From assembly GCF_025452095.1 (NCBI RefSeq), contig NZ_CP104877.1, forward strand, positions 1,984,001 to 2,048,000: a stretch of 64,000 bases of DNA, read 5' to 3'. Each line of letters starts with the position of its first letter. The first letter of the stretch is position 1. Source of the stretch: Paenarthrobacter sp. JL.01a. Lineage in GTDB: Bacteria > Actinomycetota > Actinomycetes > Actinomycetales > Micrococcaceae. Position numbers and translations under genes: made by a program. Of the stretch, positions 37,284 to 47,400 are shown piece after piece. The notes under the pieces are model-generated. The model did not search any database and was not told where the DNA came from. It was given only the letters and a program-made list of their open reading frames with translations.

Positions 37284-37733
37284 ATGACTGACCGGAACAA
37301 GACCTGGCACGGACAGCACAAGGCGGGCCTTACCCGAGGTGAACGGGCAGCAGATGTCCTCCGGAATGGCATGGGCAGCTGGACCTTCGTGGGGCTGTTC
37401 GTGCTGTTCATGATCGGTTGGGGAGCAGTCAACACTTATTTGCTTGGTACGCAGGCTTGGGACCCGTATCCGTTCATCCTGCTCAACCTTTTCCTGTCCA
37501 TGCTGGCGGGACTTCAGGGCGCCATTCTGTTGATCGCCGCTAAACGGCAGGATGCCATAGCCGCCGCCATGGCCTTGCATGATTATCAAACCGATGTCCA
37601 AGCGAAGATTGAGATAGAACGGCTCATGGCCATCAACAACCAGCAGATGGAGATGTTGCAGGGCATCCGGACACTCCTTGAAAGGAGCCAGACGCCAGAC
37701 GCCGAATTAGAGTGCGAGGCTGCCGACGCGTAA
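37284..37733 (+). CDS. DUF1003 family membrane protein
   Basis: The 149-residue protein has two membrane segments (about residues 35-52 and 66-88) joined by a short loop with DPYPFILLN, the hallmark of DUF1003, and a charged C-terminal coiled coil (about 97-135). The function of the family is unknown. The open frame begins at GTG 37278, but ATG 37284 was chosen because the -10 hexamer TATGCT sits at -12 to -7 and no ribosome binding site is present. It is the last gene of the island with a DosR-type promoter. Confidence 0.85.
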   Translation: MTDRNKTWHGQHKAGLTRGERAADVLRNGMGSWTFVGLFVLFMIGWGAVNTYLLGTQAWDPYPFILLNLFLSMLAGLQGAILLIAAKRQDAIAAAMALHDYQTDVQAKIEIERLMAINNQQMEMLQGIRTLLERSQTPDAELECEAADA

Positions 37734-38120
37734 AGCCGATAGGCCTTACACAAGGTGACCTGCCGGCCGATAGCCGCATGTCGTTCCGGCGGGCTGAGTG
37801 CCGCCGCGTTTTGGGTGTTCGACCGACTGGCGGGAGTCATGGCCTTTAGGCTGCGGGGCCTCGTCGCGGCCGGAGGCTGCGCGCGGACCAAAAGGTAACG
37901 TCCAACAGAAAGACTGCAGAGGCCGCAGCGTCGAGCTCCTGACGCAGGGCTTTCAGAGCTCCTGGGTGCGCCAAGTGGCTCTTTTCGGTGTTCGATCGAG
38001 CAAGAAAAGAAGTATGGACAATGTCCACACTTTCCGCCCTGGACTGGCCCGTACACCCTCCGGACTGCCCCGGATTCCGCATGTTTTCGCTACTTCTCAG
38101 CAATAACAAGGGAAGGAATC

Positions 38121-38144
38121 GCGTTCGAGTCCCACCTCGGGAAC
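38121..38144 (+). other. possible tRNA 3'-end fragment (attachment-site remnant)
   Basis: The segment GCGTTCGAGTCCCAC followed by CTCGGGAACA looks like a T loop (TTCGAGT), the 3' strand of a T stem and of an acceptor stem. The bases before it cannot form the other T-stem strand, so this is not a complete tRNA. Such fragments are left when an element integrates into a tRNA gene. Confidence 0.35.
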
Positions 38145-38151
38145 AGGAAGA

Positions 38152-38170
38152 CCCCCTGCGGAGGGCTTTT
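38152..38170 (+). terminator. short hairpin with T run
   Basis: CCCCTGCGGAGGG followed by CTTTT forms a short stem with a T run, as often found just after tRNA genes. Confidence 0.45.
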
Positions 38171-38474
38171 GCTTTTAAGTGTGGCTAAAGCTTGTGGTCG
38201 CGTCTCTCCGAGGGTTGGTTGGGGCTTTGCGGGCCGCGAAGGACTCATCAACGGCCTGTTCCACCGAAACCTCGGGCAGTCCGGCAAAGCGGGAAGTGCT
38301 GGCAACTACGAGGACCCGGAGCAACTAAAAGCGTTTCCCTGGCGAGCCGGTCAGTCGCAGGCGGGGGCGGCCGGACAAATGCCGCGTCGGTGCTTCCGTC
38401 GGCTGACCCTTCTGTAGGGTCAGCGAAATTGAAGGACCTCATCCGCACGTGGATTTTGGAACGCGGCGCGGCCC

Positions 38475-39545
38475 TTACACGTGGTCGAGCAGATTATCGC
38501 GTGGCTGGGTCCGGCTCTGAGGAGTCCGCCTTTCGTGGGTGATGACAGTGGCGGCCAGGGCGATGGTGAGACCAATAAGGGTCTCGAGGGCGCGCTGGGT
38601 CAGGAGGGTGTCGATTGAGGCTGGCAGCATGAGATCGCCGAGCAGGAGGGCCATCGGGGTGAAGAAGACCAGGCCGAGGCTGTAGTTGCGCCCGGTCGTC
38701 AGCTCGGTGCACGCCTGGAGCGCAGCGATCAAGATGATCGCGGCATAGCCGCTGGGGTGGGCGGCCAGGACGAGGGCTGCGACGCCGAGGCCGGCGGCGG
38801 TGCCAATGACCCGCTGGGCGGCGCGGATGAGGCGGGCGTGCAGGTCGGGTGCGGACATGGGGACCGATGCCGTGACGAAGGTCCAGTATGGGTGGCCGAT
38901 GCCGGTGGTCGCGACGGCGAGGCCTGCGGCGGCGATGCCAAGCAGGTACCGGGCGACGTGGTTGCCCGCCGGGTTGGACAGGCGTAGGTCGCGCCACGAC
39001 AGCACAGGCCGCTCCGGGTCGACGCCGTCGCGGAGGCTGCGACCGGGGAGGGCGAGCAGCAGCGCGAAGACGGCCGCCCCGGCCGCGGCGAGGGCTGCTG
39101 CGGGCACCGTGCTCAGCGTGATCGGGACCGTGGCCGAGGCTGTGAGGGCGAAGACCGGGTTGAGGGCTCCGGCTGGATGCCATCGGCCCTGCTCGGCCAG
39201 CACTACCGCGATGCCGGCCCAGGCGGCCGCGACCGGGACGAGCAGCCAAAGCCTGAATGGGACGCTCGCCACCAGGGCGCCGACGACGACGCCGACCACC
39301 AGCACCACGCCCGCCTGCGCCTGCATGGCCAGGCGTGGTCGAACCGGCTCGTGTCGGCCGTATAGGGCGGTGAAGGCGCCGATCGCCGCATACAGCAGCA
39401 GATCGCCGCGGCCGGACGCCAAGCAAGCCACCAGCGGCACGAAGATTGCCAGGCTTGCGCGGAGGGCGGTCCAATGGGCGCCGGCATGCGGACCCAGATC
39501 GAAGACTGCCGCCCACCAGGACCGTGCGGCGGGGGCTTGGGTCAT
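38475..39545 (-). CDS. FUSC-family membrane protein (aromatic acid exporter-like)
   Basis: The 356-residue protein has about ten hydrophobic segments in two blocks separated by a soluble stretch (about residues 170-195), the layout of small FUSC/ArAE-type transporters. Members export aromatic acids or similar compounds; no substrate can be read here. ATG 39545 was chosen because GGAAGG stands before it and the longer frame crosses the operator. It is divergent from a MarR regulator, with nested palindromes between. Its codons are even more GC-rich than those of the neighbours, with many alanine, glycine and arginine codons, which could mean separate acquisition. Confidence 0.82.
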   Translation of the reverse strand: MTQAPAARSWWAAVFDLGPHAGAHWTALRASLAIFVPLVACLASGRGDLLLYAAIGAFTALYGRHEPVRPRLAMQAQAGVVLVVGVVVGALVASVPFRLWLLVPVAAAWAGIAVVLAEQGRWHPAGALNPVFALTASATVPITLSTVPAAALAAAGAAVFALLLALPGRSLRDGVDPERPVLSWRDLRLSNPAGNHVARYLLGIAAAGLAVATTGIGHPYWTFVTASVPMSAPDLHARLIRAAQRVIGTAAGLGVAALVLAAHPSGYAAIILIAALQACTELTTGRNYSLGLVFFTPMALLLGDLMLPASIDTLLTQRALETLIGLTIALAATVITHERRTPQSRTQPRDNLLDHV

Positions 39546-39559
39546 TTCAACCTTCCAAA

Positions 39560-39593
39560 GTAGTACAGGAATGAAGTACTTCAACGTTACTAC
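39560..39593. promoter_or_regulatory. nested palindromes, probable MarR operator
   Basis: GTAGTA at 39560-39565 and TACTAC at 39588-39593 form outer arms, and GAAGTACTTC at 39573-39582 is a perfect inner palindrome with nearly the same centre. They lie just upstream of the FUSC gene start, in the divergent space to the MarR gene. Confidence 0.6.
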
Positions 39594-39642
39594 ACTTATG
39601 AATTACTCTTGTGGTTGACCGTGGCTGGGTGGAGGGAGCCGG

Positions 39643-40218
39643 ATGGATCAGAACCCAGATGTACTTTCACGCCATGGCGACGTCGTGGATCGGATGCAGT
39701 TCGAGTGGGCCCGACTGCGCCCCGACCTGAGCTTCGCCAGCCTCGGGGTGATCCATCGCGTGCTGCGCGCGTCCCGGCTCATCCTCGAAGCCAGTGACGC
39801 CTTCCTCGCCGATTATGGGCTCACCCGCGGCGAGCTGGACGTGCTTTCAGCACTGCGCCGGACGGGCGAACCTCTGAGCCCGACGACACTGGCCCGGACG
39901 CTGCTTGTCCCGCGTTCTGCGATCACCATGCGGCTGAAGGCCCTCCAGGTTCGGGGATTGCTGAGCCGGACGGCGAACCCGGCCGACGGCCGCTCGTTCC
40001 TGCTCGTCCTTACCGACGCTGGCACTGCGCTCGTGGACGAGGTGATTCCCGCTCAGCTCGCCCTCGAGGATGCCCTGCTTGCAGAAGTCCCGCCCGGGGT
40101 TGTGGAGGGCTTGGTCGGTCCCCTGCGGGCGATGACCTCCGTGTGGGAACAGGGGCGCGGCCACCAAGCCGGGTCCAGCAGGGACCGGCGGAACGGCGCA
40201 GTCGAATCCTCCGAGTGA
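39643..40218 (+). CDS. MarR-family transcriptional regulator
   Basis: The 191-residue protein has a winged helix (about residues 65-130: TRGELDVLSALRR, then LLVPRSAITMRLKALQVRG as recognition region, and NPADGRSFLL as wing). GGAGGGAG precedes the ATG. It is divergent from the FUSC exporter gene, and the palindromes between them are the likely operator; a small aromatic ligand would relieve repression, following the general MarR model. This is inference from arrangement. Confidence 0.88.
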   Translation: MDQNPDVLSRHGDVVDRMQFEWARLRPDLSFASLGVIHRVLRASRLILEASDAFLADYGLTRGELDVLSALRRTGEPLSPTTLARTLLVPRSAITMRLKALQVRGLLSRTANPADGRSFLLVLTDAGTALVDEVIPAQLALEDALLAEVPPGVVEGLVGPLRAMTSVWEQGRGHQAGSSRDRRNGAVESSE

Positions 40219-40221
40219 GCC

Positions 40222-40383
40222 CCCAAAGAGGTGCTGAACAGGGTTGGCCGGCGACACCTCACTGCCAATACCTTCTATTGTGGCTCTGGCAGGGGCGATG
40301 TTGACTCCGAGGGCGGCTGGAGCTGTGGCCATGGCGAAGCCGATGCCGCGCTTGGCGCCTGCTACGAGGGCGGTGGTTCCGGG
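40222..40383 (-). pseudogene. short-chain dehydrogenase remnant
   Basis: Read leftward, this piece encodes TALVAGAKRGIGFAMA, the cofactor-binding start of an SDR (TGxxxGIG), then about 35 more residues that no longer follow the family. It has no start codon and directly abuts the TetR stop codon. It appears to be a decayed gene fragment. Confidence 0.4.
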
Positions 40384-41106
40384 TCAGTCCCGGGCGCCAA
40401 CAGCGTCCCCAGGATGCGCAGACCCCTGGAAGTCCTCGAGTCTTTCAGCGGATTCAATAATCAATGCACTCTGTCTCCGGATCACCTGCAGTTCTTTGCC
40501 GCGTCCGCAGATGATGAGTCCGGCGTCTGCAGCCTCGAGGGGTGAACTTGGGAGGACAAGCCCATCCGCGCGCAGGTTCACCAACGACTCGACGAGACGG
40601 AAGACAAGGTCTCCGGGATTTCCGGCCACGTCCGTAGGGGATGCGCTGGCGCGGACTCCCAGGGTTCCATAGATTGCACGAAGTTCGCGCCGGCTTGCCA
40701 GGAATCGATCGAATTGTCCGCCTCGGGCTTCTGGAAGGTGGTACAGGATGCCCAGGTTCCAGCGGGAGCTGCAGAGTTGGGTGCCGTCGTAGAGCGCAAG
40801 GGCGTGCAAGACGACCTCGGCGGACGCCGAATCGCTGGAAACGCCGGACACAGCCTTCGCGAATGACAGGCTGGCGGCCACTGTGCTTTCCAGGAGGTCC
40901 TTGAGGATGTCGTCCTTGGTTTTGAAGTGGTGGTACAGCGAGGACTGCCATATTCCTACGGCATCTGCAATTGAGCGGGTGGAGGTGTTGGCGAAGCCTT
41001 GCGTGGTGAAGAGTTCGGCCGCGGCGTCGAGGATTTCTTCCCTGGCTGTGGCGCCGGGGCGGGATGGTTGCTGGTTGCGTGGGCGTCCTGGTCCGGCTGA
41101 AGTCAC
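40384..41106 (-). CDS. TetR-family transcriptional regulator
   Basis: The 240-residue protein has the TetR helix-turn-helix at about residues 22-68 (EILDAAAELFTTQGFANTS, then IADAVGIWQSSLYHHFKTKDD) and a ligand-binding helical domain without close recognition. GTG 41106 is the start; the ribosome binding site is weak. It is divergent from the permease of the urea/guanidine operon, so it is the candidate regulator of that operon. The space between (41107-41342) shows no typical guanidine riboswitch. Confidence 0.85.
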   Translation of the reverse strand: MTSAGPGRPRNQQPSRPGATAREEILDAAAELFTTQGFANTSTRSIADAVGIWQSSLYHHFKTKDDILKDLLESTVAASLSFAKAVSGVSSDSASAEVVLHALALYDGTQLCSSRWNLGILYHLPEARGGQFDRFLASRRELRAIYGTLGVRASASPTDVAGNPGDLVFRLVESLVNLRADGLVLPSSPLEAADAGLIICGRGKELQVIRRQSALIIESAERLEDFQGSAHPGDAVGARD

Positions 41107-41342
41107 CCCTCATTCTTGCACCCGCCGGCCCGCCTTCGAGGCCGCGAAATCGGTGCCTCCAAGGTGGTGAGGAAGCGGAAATGTAACCGAAACAGGATGT
41201 CTATGCGCCTTTTACAGAGGTGAAACTGTTTGGGGACATCGCGCTGGAAAACTATCAAGTGACCGGTAATCAGCAGCTTCGGCCGAGCGCTGCAGTGCCG
41301 GACGGTTTTACCCTTCATCCCGTTCCAGCCCCGGAGAAACCG

Positions 41343-42845
41343 ATGACCTCAACCGTAGTTCCAGCCGTCCATGTGGACGATGCGGACCTCACGTCACTTG
41401 GCTACGAGCCCACGCTGCACCGCAAACTCGGCCGTTACGCGTCGTTCGCTGCAGGCTTTTCGTTCGTATCGATCCTCACCACGATCTTCCAGCTGTTCGC
41501 TTTTGGCTACTCATTCGCCGGCCCCGCGTTCTTTTGGACCTGGCCCCTGGTCCTGGTGGGCCAGCTGTTGGTGGCCTTGAACTTCGCTGAACTCGCCGCC
41601 CGCTATCCGCTCTCCGGAGCTGTCTACCAGTGGGCGCGCCGGATGGGCGGTGAAGCCGTGGGCTGGTTTGCCGGCTGGTTCATGGCCATCGCCCAGGTCG
41701 TTACTGCCGCAGCTGCTGCCATTGCGCTGCAGGTGGTCCTGCCCCAGCTCTGGGAGGGCTTCCAAGTGGTCGGGGGCGCTCCGGCGCTCAACACGGTTAC
41801 CGGCGCCTCGAACGCAGTCATCCTCGGTGCCGTGCTGCTGGTGGCCACCACCATCATCAATTGCCTCGGCGTGAAGCTCATGGCCCACGTGAACTCCGTC
41901 GGCGTTACCTGCGAAATCGTCGGGGTGGCCGCCGTCGTGCTGGCGTTGATCAGCGCGGCCCAACGCGGTCCGGACGTCGTGGCGGACACCACCGTGCTCC
42001 AGTCCTCGGACCTTGGTGCTGTAGGTGCCTTCCTGGTTTCCGGCCTGATGGCCGCCTATGTCATGGTCGGCTTCAACTCGGCAGGTGAACTGTCCGAAGA
42101 AACCAAGGATCCCCGCCGGACGGCGCCACGCACCATACTCTCAGCGCTCCTGATCTCCGGAATCGGCGGCGCCCTCATGATCATCACCGCCCTGATGGCC
42201 GCACCGAGCCTCGACGACGGCCGCCTCGCCACCGAAGGCCTGCCCTATGTCCTCACCGCAGTCCTTGGCACCTTCTGGGGCAAGGTCCTGCTGGTGGATG
42301 TGGCTATCGCCATCTTCGTCTGCACGCTGGCCATCCAAACCGCGGGCTCACGCCTCGTCTTCTCCATGGCCCGCGATGGCAAGCTGCCCGCATCCGCGCT
42401 TCTCTCCTCAGTTCGGCCGACCCGCGGCACGCCTATGTGGCCCTCGATCGCCATCGGAGCCCTCGCCGTTGCCGTGCTGGCCATCAACGTCGGCAATGCG
42501 GCGCTGTTCACCACGCTCAGCAGCGTCTGCATCGTGATGGTCTACCTCGCGTACTTGATGGTTACAGTGCCACAGCTGGTGAACCGGCTCCGCGGGGACT
42601 GGGGCCGCGTTGCCCAGACAACCCCCGCCGGCCTTTTCTCACTGGGCCGCTGGGGGTTGCCGGTGAACATCCTCGCCGTCGTCTATGGCGCCGTGATGGT
42701 GGTCAACTTGGCCTGGCCCAGGCCGGAAGTATACGACCCCACCGGCGAGAACCCTGTCCTGCTCTACTCGGCACCGCTGATGGTGGCGCTGGTCCTGGTC
42801 CTCGGCCTCTGGGTCCGGCGCCGGACATTGGCACCCAAGGCATAA
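41343..42845 (+). CDS. APC-superfamily amino acid / amine permease
   Basis: The 500-residue protein has about twelve hydrophobic segments; the first carries the APC-type glycine-rich stretch. GGAGAAACC precedes ATG 41343; the longer frame from 41220 lacks a ribosome binding site. As first gene of the operon with the DUF1989 pair, carboxylase and allophanate hydrolase, it probably imports the nitrogen substrate (guanidine, urea or a related amine). The gap to the next gene is 43 bases. Permeases of this type are regular neighbours of urea-amidolyase-associated genes. Confidence 0.88.
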   Translation: MTSTVVPAVHVDDADLTSLGYEPTLHRKLGRYASFAAGFSFVSILTTIFQLFAFGYSFAGPAFFWTWPLVLVGQLLVALNFAELAARYPLSGAVYQWARRMGGEAVGWFAGWFMAIAQVVTAAAAAIALQVVLPQLWEGFQVVGGAPALNTVTGASNAVILGAVLLVATTIINCLGVKLMAHVNSVGVTCEIVGVAAVVLALISAAQRGPDVVADTTVLQSSDLGAVGAFLVSGLMAAYVMVGFNSAGELSEETKDPRRTAPRTILSALLISGIGGALMIITALMAAPSLDDGRLATEGLPYVLTAVLGTFWGKVLLVDVAIAIFVCTLAIQTAGSRLVFSMARDGKLPASALLSSVRPTRGTPMWPSIAIGALAVAVLAINVGNAALFTTLSSVCIVMVYLAYLMVTVPQLVNRLRGDWGRVAQTTPAGLFSLGRWGLPVNILAVVYGAVMVVNLAWPRPEVYDPTGENPVLLYSAPLMVALVLVLGLWVRRRTLAPKA

Positions 42846-42888
42846 GCCACGAATCTCCCTGACCCTAAGAAACCAGCACAGGATTGAC

Positions 42889-43761
42889 ATGACACAAGTA
42901 ACCGATCGCCCCGCAGGCACGGCCACCACGGCAGGCGCACGCGCCCACGCCAGGGAACAGCACGGCAGGACCGCCGGCACCATGCGCCACGTGCCGGCAG
43001 CGTCCGCTCCCGCCCACCTTCTGGACGCAGCGCCCGACGGCGTGGTCCCCACCTGGGCGGAATCGCTCGCTTTTGGGCGGTACACCACCATGGCCCTGGC
43101 GCGGGGTACCAGGGTCAAGCTCATCGACGTCGGCGGGGATGCGTGCGTTCACACTCTCTTCTACCGCGGAGGCGCACTGCATGAACGCCTCAACGTGGCG
43201 GACACCGTGAAAGTCCCTTGGCAGGCCTATCCCGCTGCCGGGCACCCGTTGCTCTCCGATGCGGGGCGCTTGATGGCCACGATCGTCTCTGACAACTCCG
43301 CACATCATGACGCTTTGACTGGCGCCACCACGCTGGCCGGCAACACTGCGAAGTACGGAGCGGGAAGCGCTCACAGTGCTTCGCCGGCCGCGCGCGAACT
43401 GCTCATCCTCGGCGCACTCAAGAACGGCTTGGGCGTCCGCGATGTTGCCCCGTCAATCTCCTTCTTCAAGGGCATCGATGTGGACCCCGGCGGCACCATC
43501 ACGTTCACCGGAAGCTCCGGGCCAGGTGCCGCCGTCGAACTGCTCCTCCACGGGGACGCCGTACTGGTCCTCGCGAACACCGCCCATCCGCTGGATCCAC
43601 GGGACGCGTTCAGCGGCACGGCCGTGGACATCATCACCTGGCAGGCGCCACAGGACCTTGACGCCTTGGAAGCCGGCACCCTGCTTGGCCCGCTCGCTCC
43701 GGAGCACCTGCAGGCCCTCCGCAACACTGAACACGACCTCACCGCAAGGACCGTCCGATGA
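42889..43761 (+). CDS. urea amidolyase-associated protein 1 / carboxyguanidine deiminase subunit (DUF1989)
   Basis: The 290-residue DUF1989 protein matches what was long called urea amidolyase-associated protein 1. Related pairs from other bacteria were later shown to be carboxyguanidine deiminase (CgdA/CgdB), which turns carboxyguanidine into allophanate. The DUF1989 core spans about residues 60-270 (KLIDVGGDACVHTLFY; ISFFKGIDVDPGG). Its stop overlaps the next start (ATGA). Whether this pair acts on carboxyguanidine is inference from family and operon. Confidence 0.82.
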   Translation: MTQVTDRPAGTATTAGARAHAREQHGRTAGTMRHVPAASAPAHLLDAAPDGVVPTWAESLAFGRYTTMALARGTRVKLIDVGGDACVHTLFYRGGALHERLNVADTVKVPWQAYPAAGHPLLSDAGRLMATIVSDNSAHHDALTGATTLAGNTAKYGAGSAHSASPAARELLILGALKNGLGVRDVAPSISFFKGIDVDPGGTITFTGSSGPGAAVELLLHGDAVLVLANTAHPLDPRDAFSGTAVDIITWQAPQDLDALEAGTLLGPLAPEHLQALRNTEHDLTARTVR

Positions 43762-44435
43762 CAACAGCAATCACCACCGGGATGTTTCCCGGAGCCTCCG
43801 AGACCGCCCTCGCCGCCGGCCCCGTGATCCTGGACGAGTTTGTTCAGGCGCGCGGCCCTTGGTCTGCAGTCGTGGCCGCGGGGGACGTGCTGACCATCGT
43901 GGACCTGGAAGGCAACCAGGCGGTGGACTGCCTCCTCTACGCAGCAGGAGACACCGCTGTCCGCTACTCCGCTCCAGTTACCGTCGCGGCCCAGGAATCG
44001 ATTGTCCTGACCACGGGTTCGGTCCTTCGGGCGGACACGGGCGCGCCCCTCATGACCGTGGTGGCAGACGAAGTTGGCGTCCACGACACCATCGGCGGGG
44101 CCTGTTCGCAGGAATCCAACACCCTCCGCTACGGCCAGCACACCCGCGAACAACACGCCTGCGTGGAGAACTTTCTCATCGAGGGCTCGCGCTGGGGCCT
44201 GGGAAAACGAGACCTGGTGTCCAACATCAACTGGTTCATGAACGTCCCGGTGGACCCCGACGGCGCCCTCGGAATCGTTGACGGCCTGTCTGCACCTGGC
44301 AAGAGGGTTGCCCTGCGCGCGGAGGTAGACACCTTGGTCCTTGTCTCCAACTGTCCCCAGGTCAACAACCCCTGCAATGGGTTCAACCCCACGCCCGTCC
44401 GCATGATCGTCACCCGACCGGAGGCAGCACGATGA
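43758..44435 (+). CDS. urea amidolyase-associated protein 2 / carboxyguanidine deiminase subunit (DUF1989)
   Basis: The 225-residue protein is the second DUF1989 partner. Typical motifs are VDLEGNQAVDCLLY (about 48-61), a cysteine-containing GGACSQESNTLRYG (about 114-127), and a closing NNPCNGFNPTPVR (about 206-218) where cysteines could bind metal. It is coupled by four-base overlaps to both neighbours, so the two DUF1989 subunits and the carboxylase are made together, probably as a complex. Confidence 0.82.
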   Translation: MTTAITTGMFPGASETALAAGPVILDEFVQARGPWSAVVAAGDVLTIVDLEGNQAVDCLLYAAGDTAVRYSAPVTVAAQESIVLTTGSVLRADTGAPLMTVVADEVGVHDTIGGACSQESNTLRYGQHTREQHACVENFLIEGSRWGLGKRDLVSNINWFMNVPVDPDGALGIVDGLSAPGKRVALRAEVDTLVLVSNCPQVNNPCNGFNPTPVRMIVTRPEAAR

Positions 44436-47400
44436 ACACCTTTGACACGCTCCTGATCGCCAACCGCGGCGAAATCGCTTGCCGAATCATCGAGTCTGCC
44501 AGGAAGCTGGGACTGCGGACAGTAGCAGTCTTCTCGGAAGCAGACCGGGGCGCCAAGCATGTCCGGCTGGCCGACGAAGCTGTCCTCCTCGGGCCGGCAC
44601 CCGCCAAAGACTCCTACCTGCGCGTCGACGCGATCCTTGAAGCGGCCAGGTCCACCGGGGCCGGCGCGATCCACCCCGGCTACGGGTTCCTGTCGGAGGA
44701 CGCAGGCTTCGCAGAAGCAGTGGAGGCGGCCGGGCTTGTCTTCGTCGGCCCCACGGCCGCGCAGCTGCGGATATTCGGCACCAAACATACCGCCCGCGAC
44801 GCCGCACGCGCGGCCGGGGTGCCCATGATCGCCGGGTCCGGGCTGCTGGAGGATGTGGACGCCGCCGTCGCGGCCGGCCAGGAGATCGGATTCCCGCTGA
44901 TGCTCAAGGCCACTGGTGGTGGCGGCGGCATAGGCATGACCGTGTGCCGTTCCGAAGCGGAACTCGCGGAGAGTTTTCCCCGCGTTGCCCGCCTCGCAGA
45001 CGCAAGCTTCGGAACCGCCGGCGTCTTCGCCGAACGCTTTGTGGAAAACGCCCGGCACATCGAGGTCCAGGTCTTTGGCGACGGCAAGGGACGCGTGGTC
45101 AGCCTTGGCGACAGGGACTGCTCGCTCCAGCGCCGGCACCAGAAGGTCCTCGAGGAAGCCCCTGCGCCCGACCTTCCGGATGCGCTGCGCGAAGAACTCC
45201 ACCGCACCTCCCGTGCTCTCTGCGCTTCCCTTTCCTACCGTTCCGCCGGCACCGTCGAGTTTGTCTACGACTCCACGCGCCAGGAAGCGTCCTTCCTTGA
45301 AGTCAACGCCCGGCTCCAAGTGGAGCACCCGGTCACCGAAACCGTGACCGGCGTCGACCTGGTGGATTGGATGCTGCGCCTCGCCCAAGGCGGCGCGGAA
45401 GCCGACGCCGTCCTCTCCGACGTTCCGGACGCCCTGCCCGTCAGCGGCCACGCCGCTGAGGCGCGCGTGTATGCCGAGGACCCGGCGCGGGGCTTCCAAC
45501 CGAGCGCCGGCATCATCACCAACGCCACATACCCGCCGGCGGAAGCAGCACGCGTTGATGCATGGGCCGAGACCGGAACCGAGGTTTCCACCAACTACGA
45601 CCCCTTGCTCGGAAAAATCATCACCTCCGGCACAGACCGCGCGGCTGCCTTCGACCAGCTGGCCCTGGCCCTTCGCAGCACAAGAATCGACGGCATCGAG
45701 ACCAACCTGGGTATGCTCCGTGCCGCGGCCGGCCTGGATGAGGTGCGCGGGGTCAGTCACTCCACCAGCACCCTGGACAAGGTGGGGGACCCTGAACCAC
45801 GCATGACCGTGAACAGCCCCGGGTTGCAGACGAGTGTCCAGGACTGGCCCGGAAGGACGGGGCTTTGGCAGATCGGTGTGCCGCCGAGCGGACCGATGGA
45901 CGATCTTTCCTTCCGTTTGGGGAATGCCGCACTCGGAAACGCCGAGGGTGCGCCCGGCCTTGAGTTCACGATGACGGGGCCGAGCCTGACCTTCACCCAC
46001 GCCACCACCGTCTGTGTCACAGGGGCCGAGGTTGCGGTCACTGTTGACGGACGCGACGTACCCGCCTGGACACCGGTAACAGTTCCGGCAGGCGGAACAC
46101 TCGACGTCGGCGCAGCCAAGGGCAGGGGCCTGCGCGGCTACATCCTGTTCCAAGGCGGGCTGGACGTGCCTGAATATCTGGGCAGTGCCTCCACCTTCAC
46201 GCTGGGCCAATTTGGTGGCCACGCCGGGCGCGTCCTGCGTGCCGGTGACGTGCTCCGGACGGTGACCTCCGCCGTCGGGCATGTACCGACGACAGCTGTT
46301 CCGCTGGACAGCCGGCCGGCGCTGACCTCCACGTGGGAACTGACAGTGGTCGAGGGTCCGCACGGCGCCCCCGAGTTCTTCCAGCGCGAAGACATCGAGG
46401 AGCTGTACGCCACGGATTACGAGGTCCACTTCAACTCGGCCCGCACCGGCGTCCGGCTCATCGGACCCAAGCCGCGTTGGGCCCGGACTGACGGCGGCGA
46501 GGCGGGGCTGCACCCTTCCAATATCCACGACACCGCCTACTCAGTGGGCGCCCTGGACTTCACCGGGGACACCCCCATCCTGCTCGGGCCGGACGGACCC
46601 AGCCTGGGCGGCTTCGTTTGCCCGGTCACCGTAGTCACCGCGGACCGATGGAAGCTCGGCCAGCTTCGGCCAGGGGACAAGGTCCGGTTTGTGCCGGTCA
46701 CCGTCAGCCAAGCCCCCTCTGCCAAGGACCTGGGACCCGGCCGCCAGCTAGTGCTGCCGGGGGACGCTGCGTGGCCGTCATCGACGGGGGCCACCAGCCG
46801 TCCTCCGCGGGGCGACGGCGACGACGGCGTATTGGGCAGGGTGCCGGAGGGCGACGGCAGGCCTGCCGTCACCTACCGCCGATCCGGCGACGACAACCTG
46901 CTGGTCGAATACGGTGAGATGGTCTTGGACCTTGGGCTCCGCGCCCGGGTCCACGCGCTGCACCAGCATCTTGAACGGCTCCGGGTTCCCGGGATCGTCG
47001 ACCTGACACCCGGGATCCGGTCGCTGCAGATCAAAGTTGACCCTTCTGTTTTGTCCACGAAGCGGCTGCTCGATCTGGTTCGGGAGGTCGAAGCCGTGCT
47101 GCCCGCGAGCTCCGAACTGGTGGTCCCGAGCCGAACGGTGCGGCTTCCGCTCTCCTGGGACGATCCGGCCACTCGCGAGGCCATCGAACGGTACATGGCC
47201 GGGGTCCGGGACGACGCACCATGGTGCCCGTGGAACATCGAGTTCATCCGCAGGATCAACGGCCTCGACTCAGTCAATGATGTCTTTGATACTGTCTTCG
47301 ACGCCGACTACCTGGTCCTCGGCCTGGGCGACGTATACCTAGGCGCCCCGGTAGCCACCCCCTTGGATCCGCGGCACCGGCTGGTGACCACCAAGTACAA

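Larger units (their letters stand above)
37734..38474. other. gene-poor junction after the hypoxia island
   Basis: About 740 bases without a supported gene. Open frames on both strands show no recognisable domains or ribosome binding sites. The stretch holds the tRNA-like fragment and terminator listed separately, and marks the change from DosR-type promoters to unrelated genes. Confidence 0.6.

Noticed and set aside
37846..38109. Small open frames in the gene-poor junction
   Set aside because: They overlap one another on both strands and lack ribosome binding sites, -10 hexamers at the right distance, and domains.
38060..38144. A complete tRNA gene
   Set aside because: The 5' strand of the T stem and a matching acceptor 5' end cannot be found upstream; only a 3'-end-like piece is supported.
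41107..41342. Guanidine riboswitch upstream of the carboxylase operon
   Set aside because: I looked for the conserved elements of the ykkC class and did not see them by eye. A covariance-model search would decide.
44129..46528. A 799-codon open frame on the minus strand
   Set aside because: It lies opposite the carboxylase and DUF1989 genes, which have clear homology and coupled starts. The reverse frame has low-complexity composition and no recognisable domain; it is a shadow of GC-rich codon bias.
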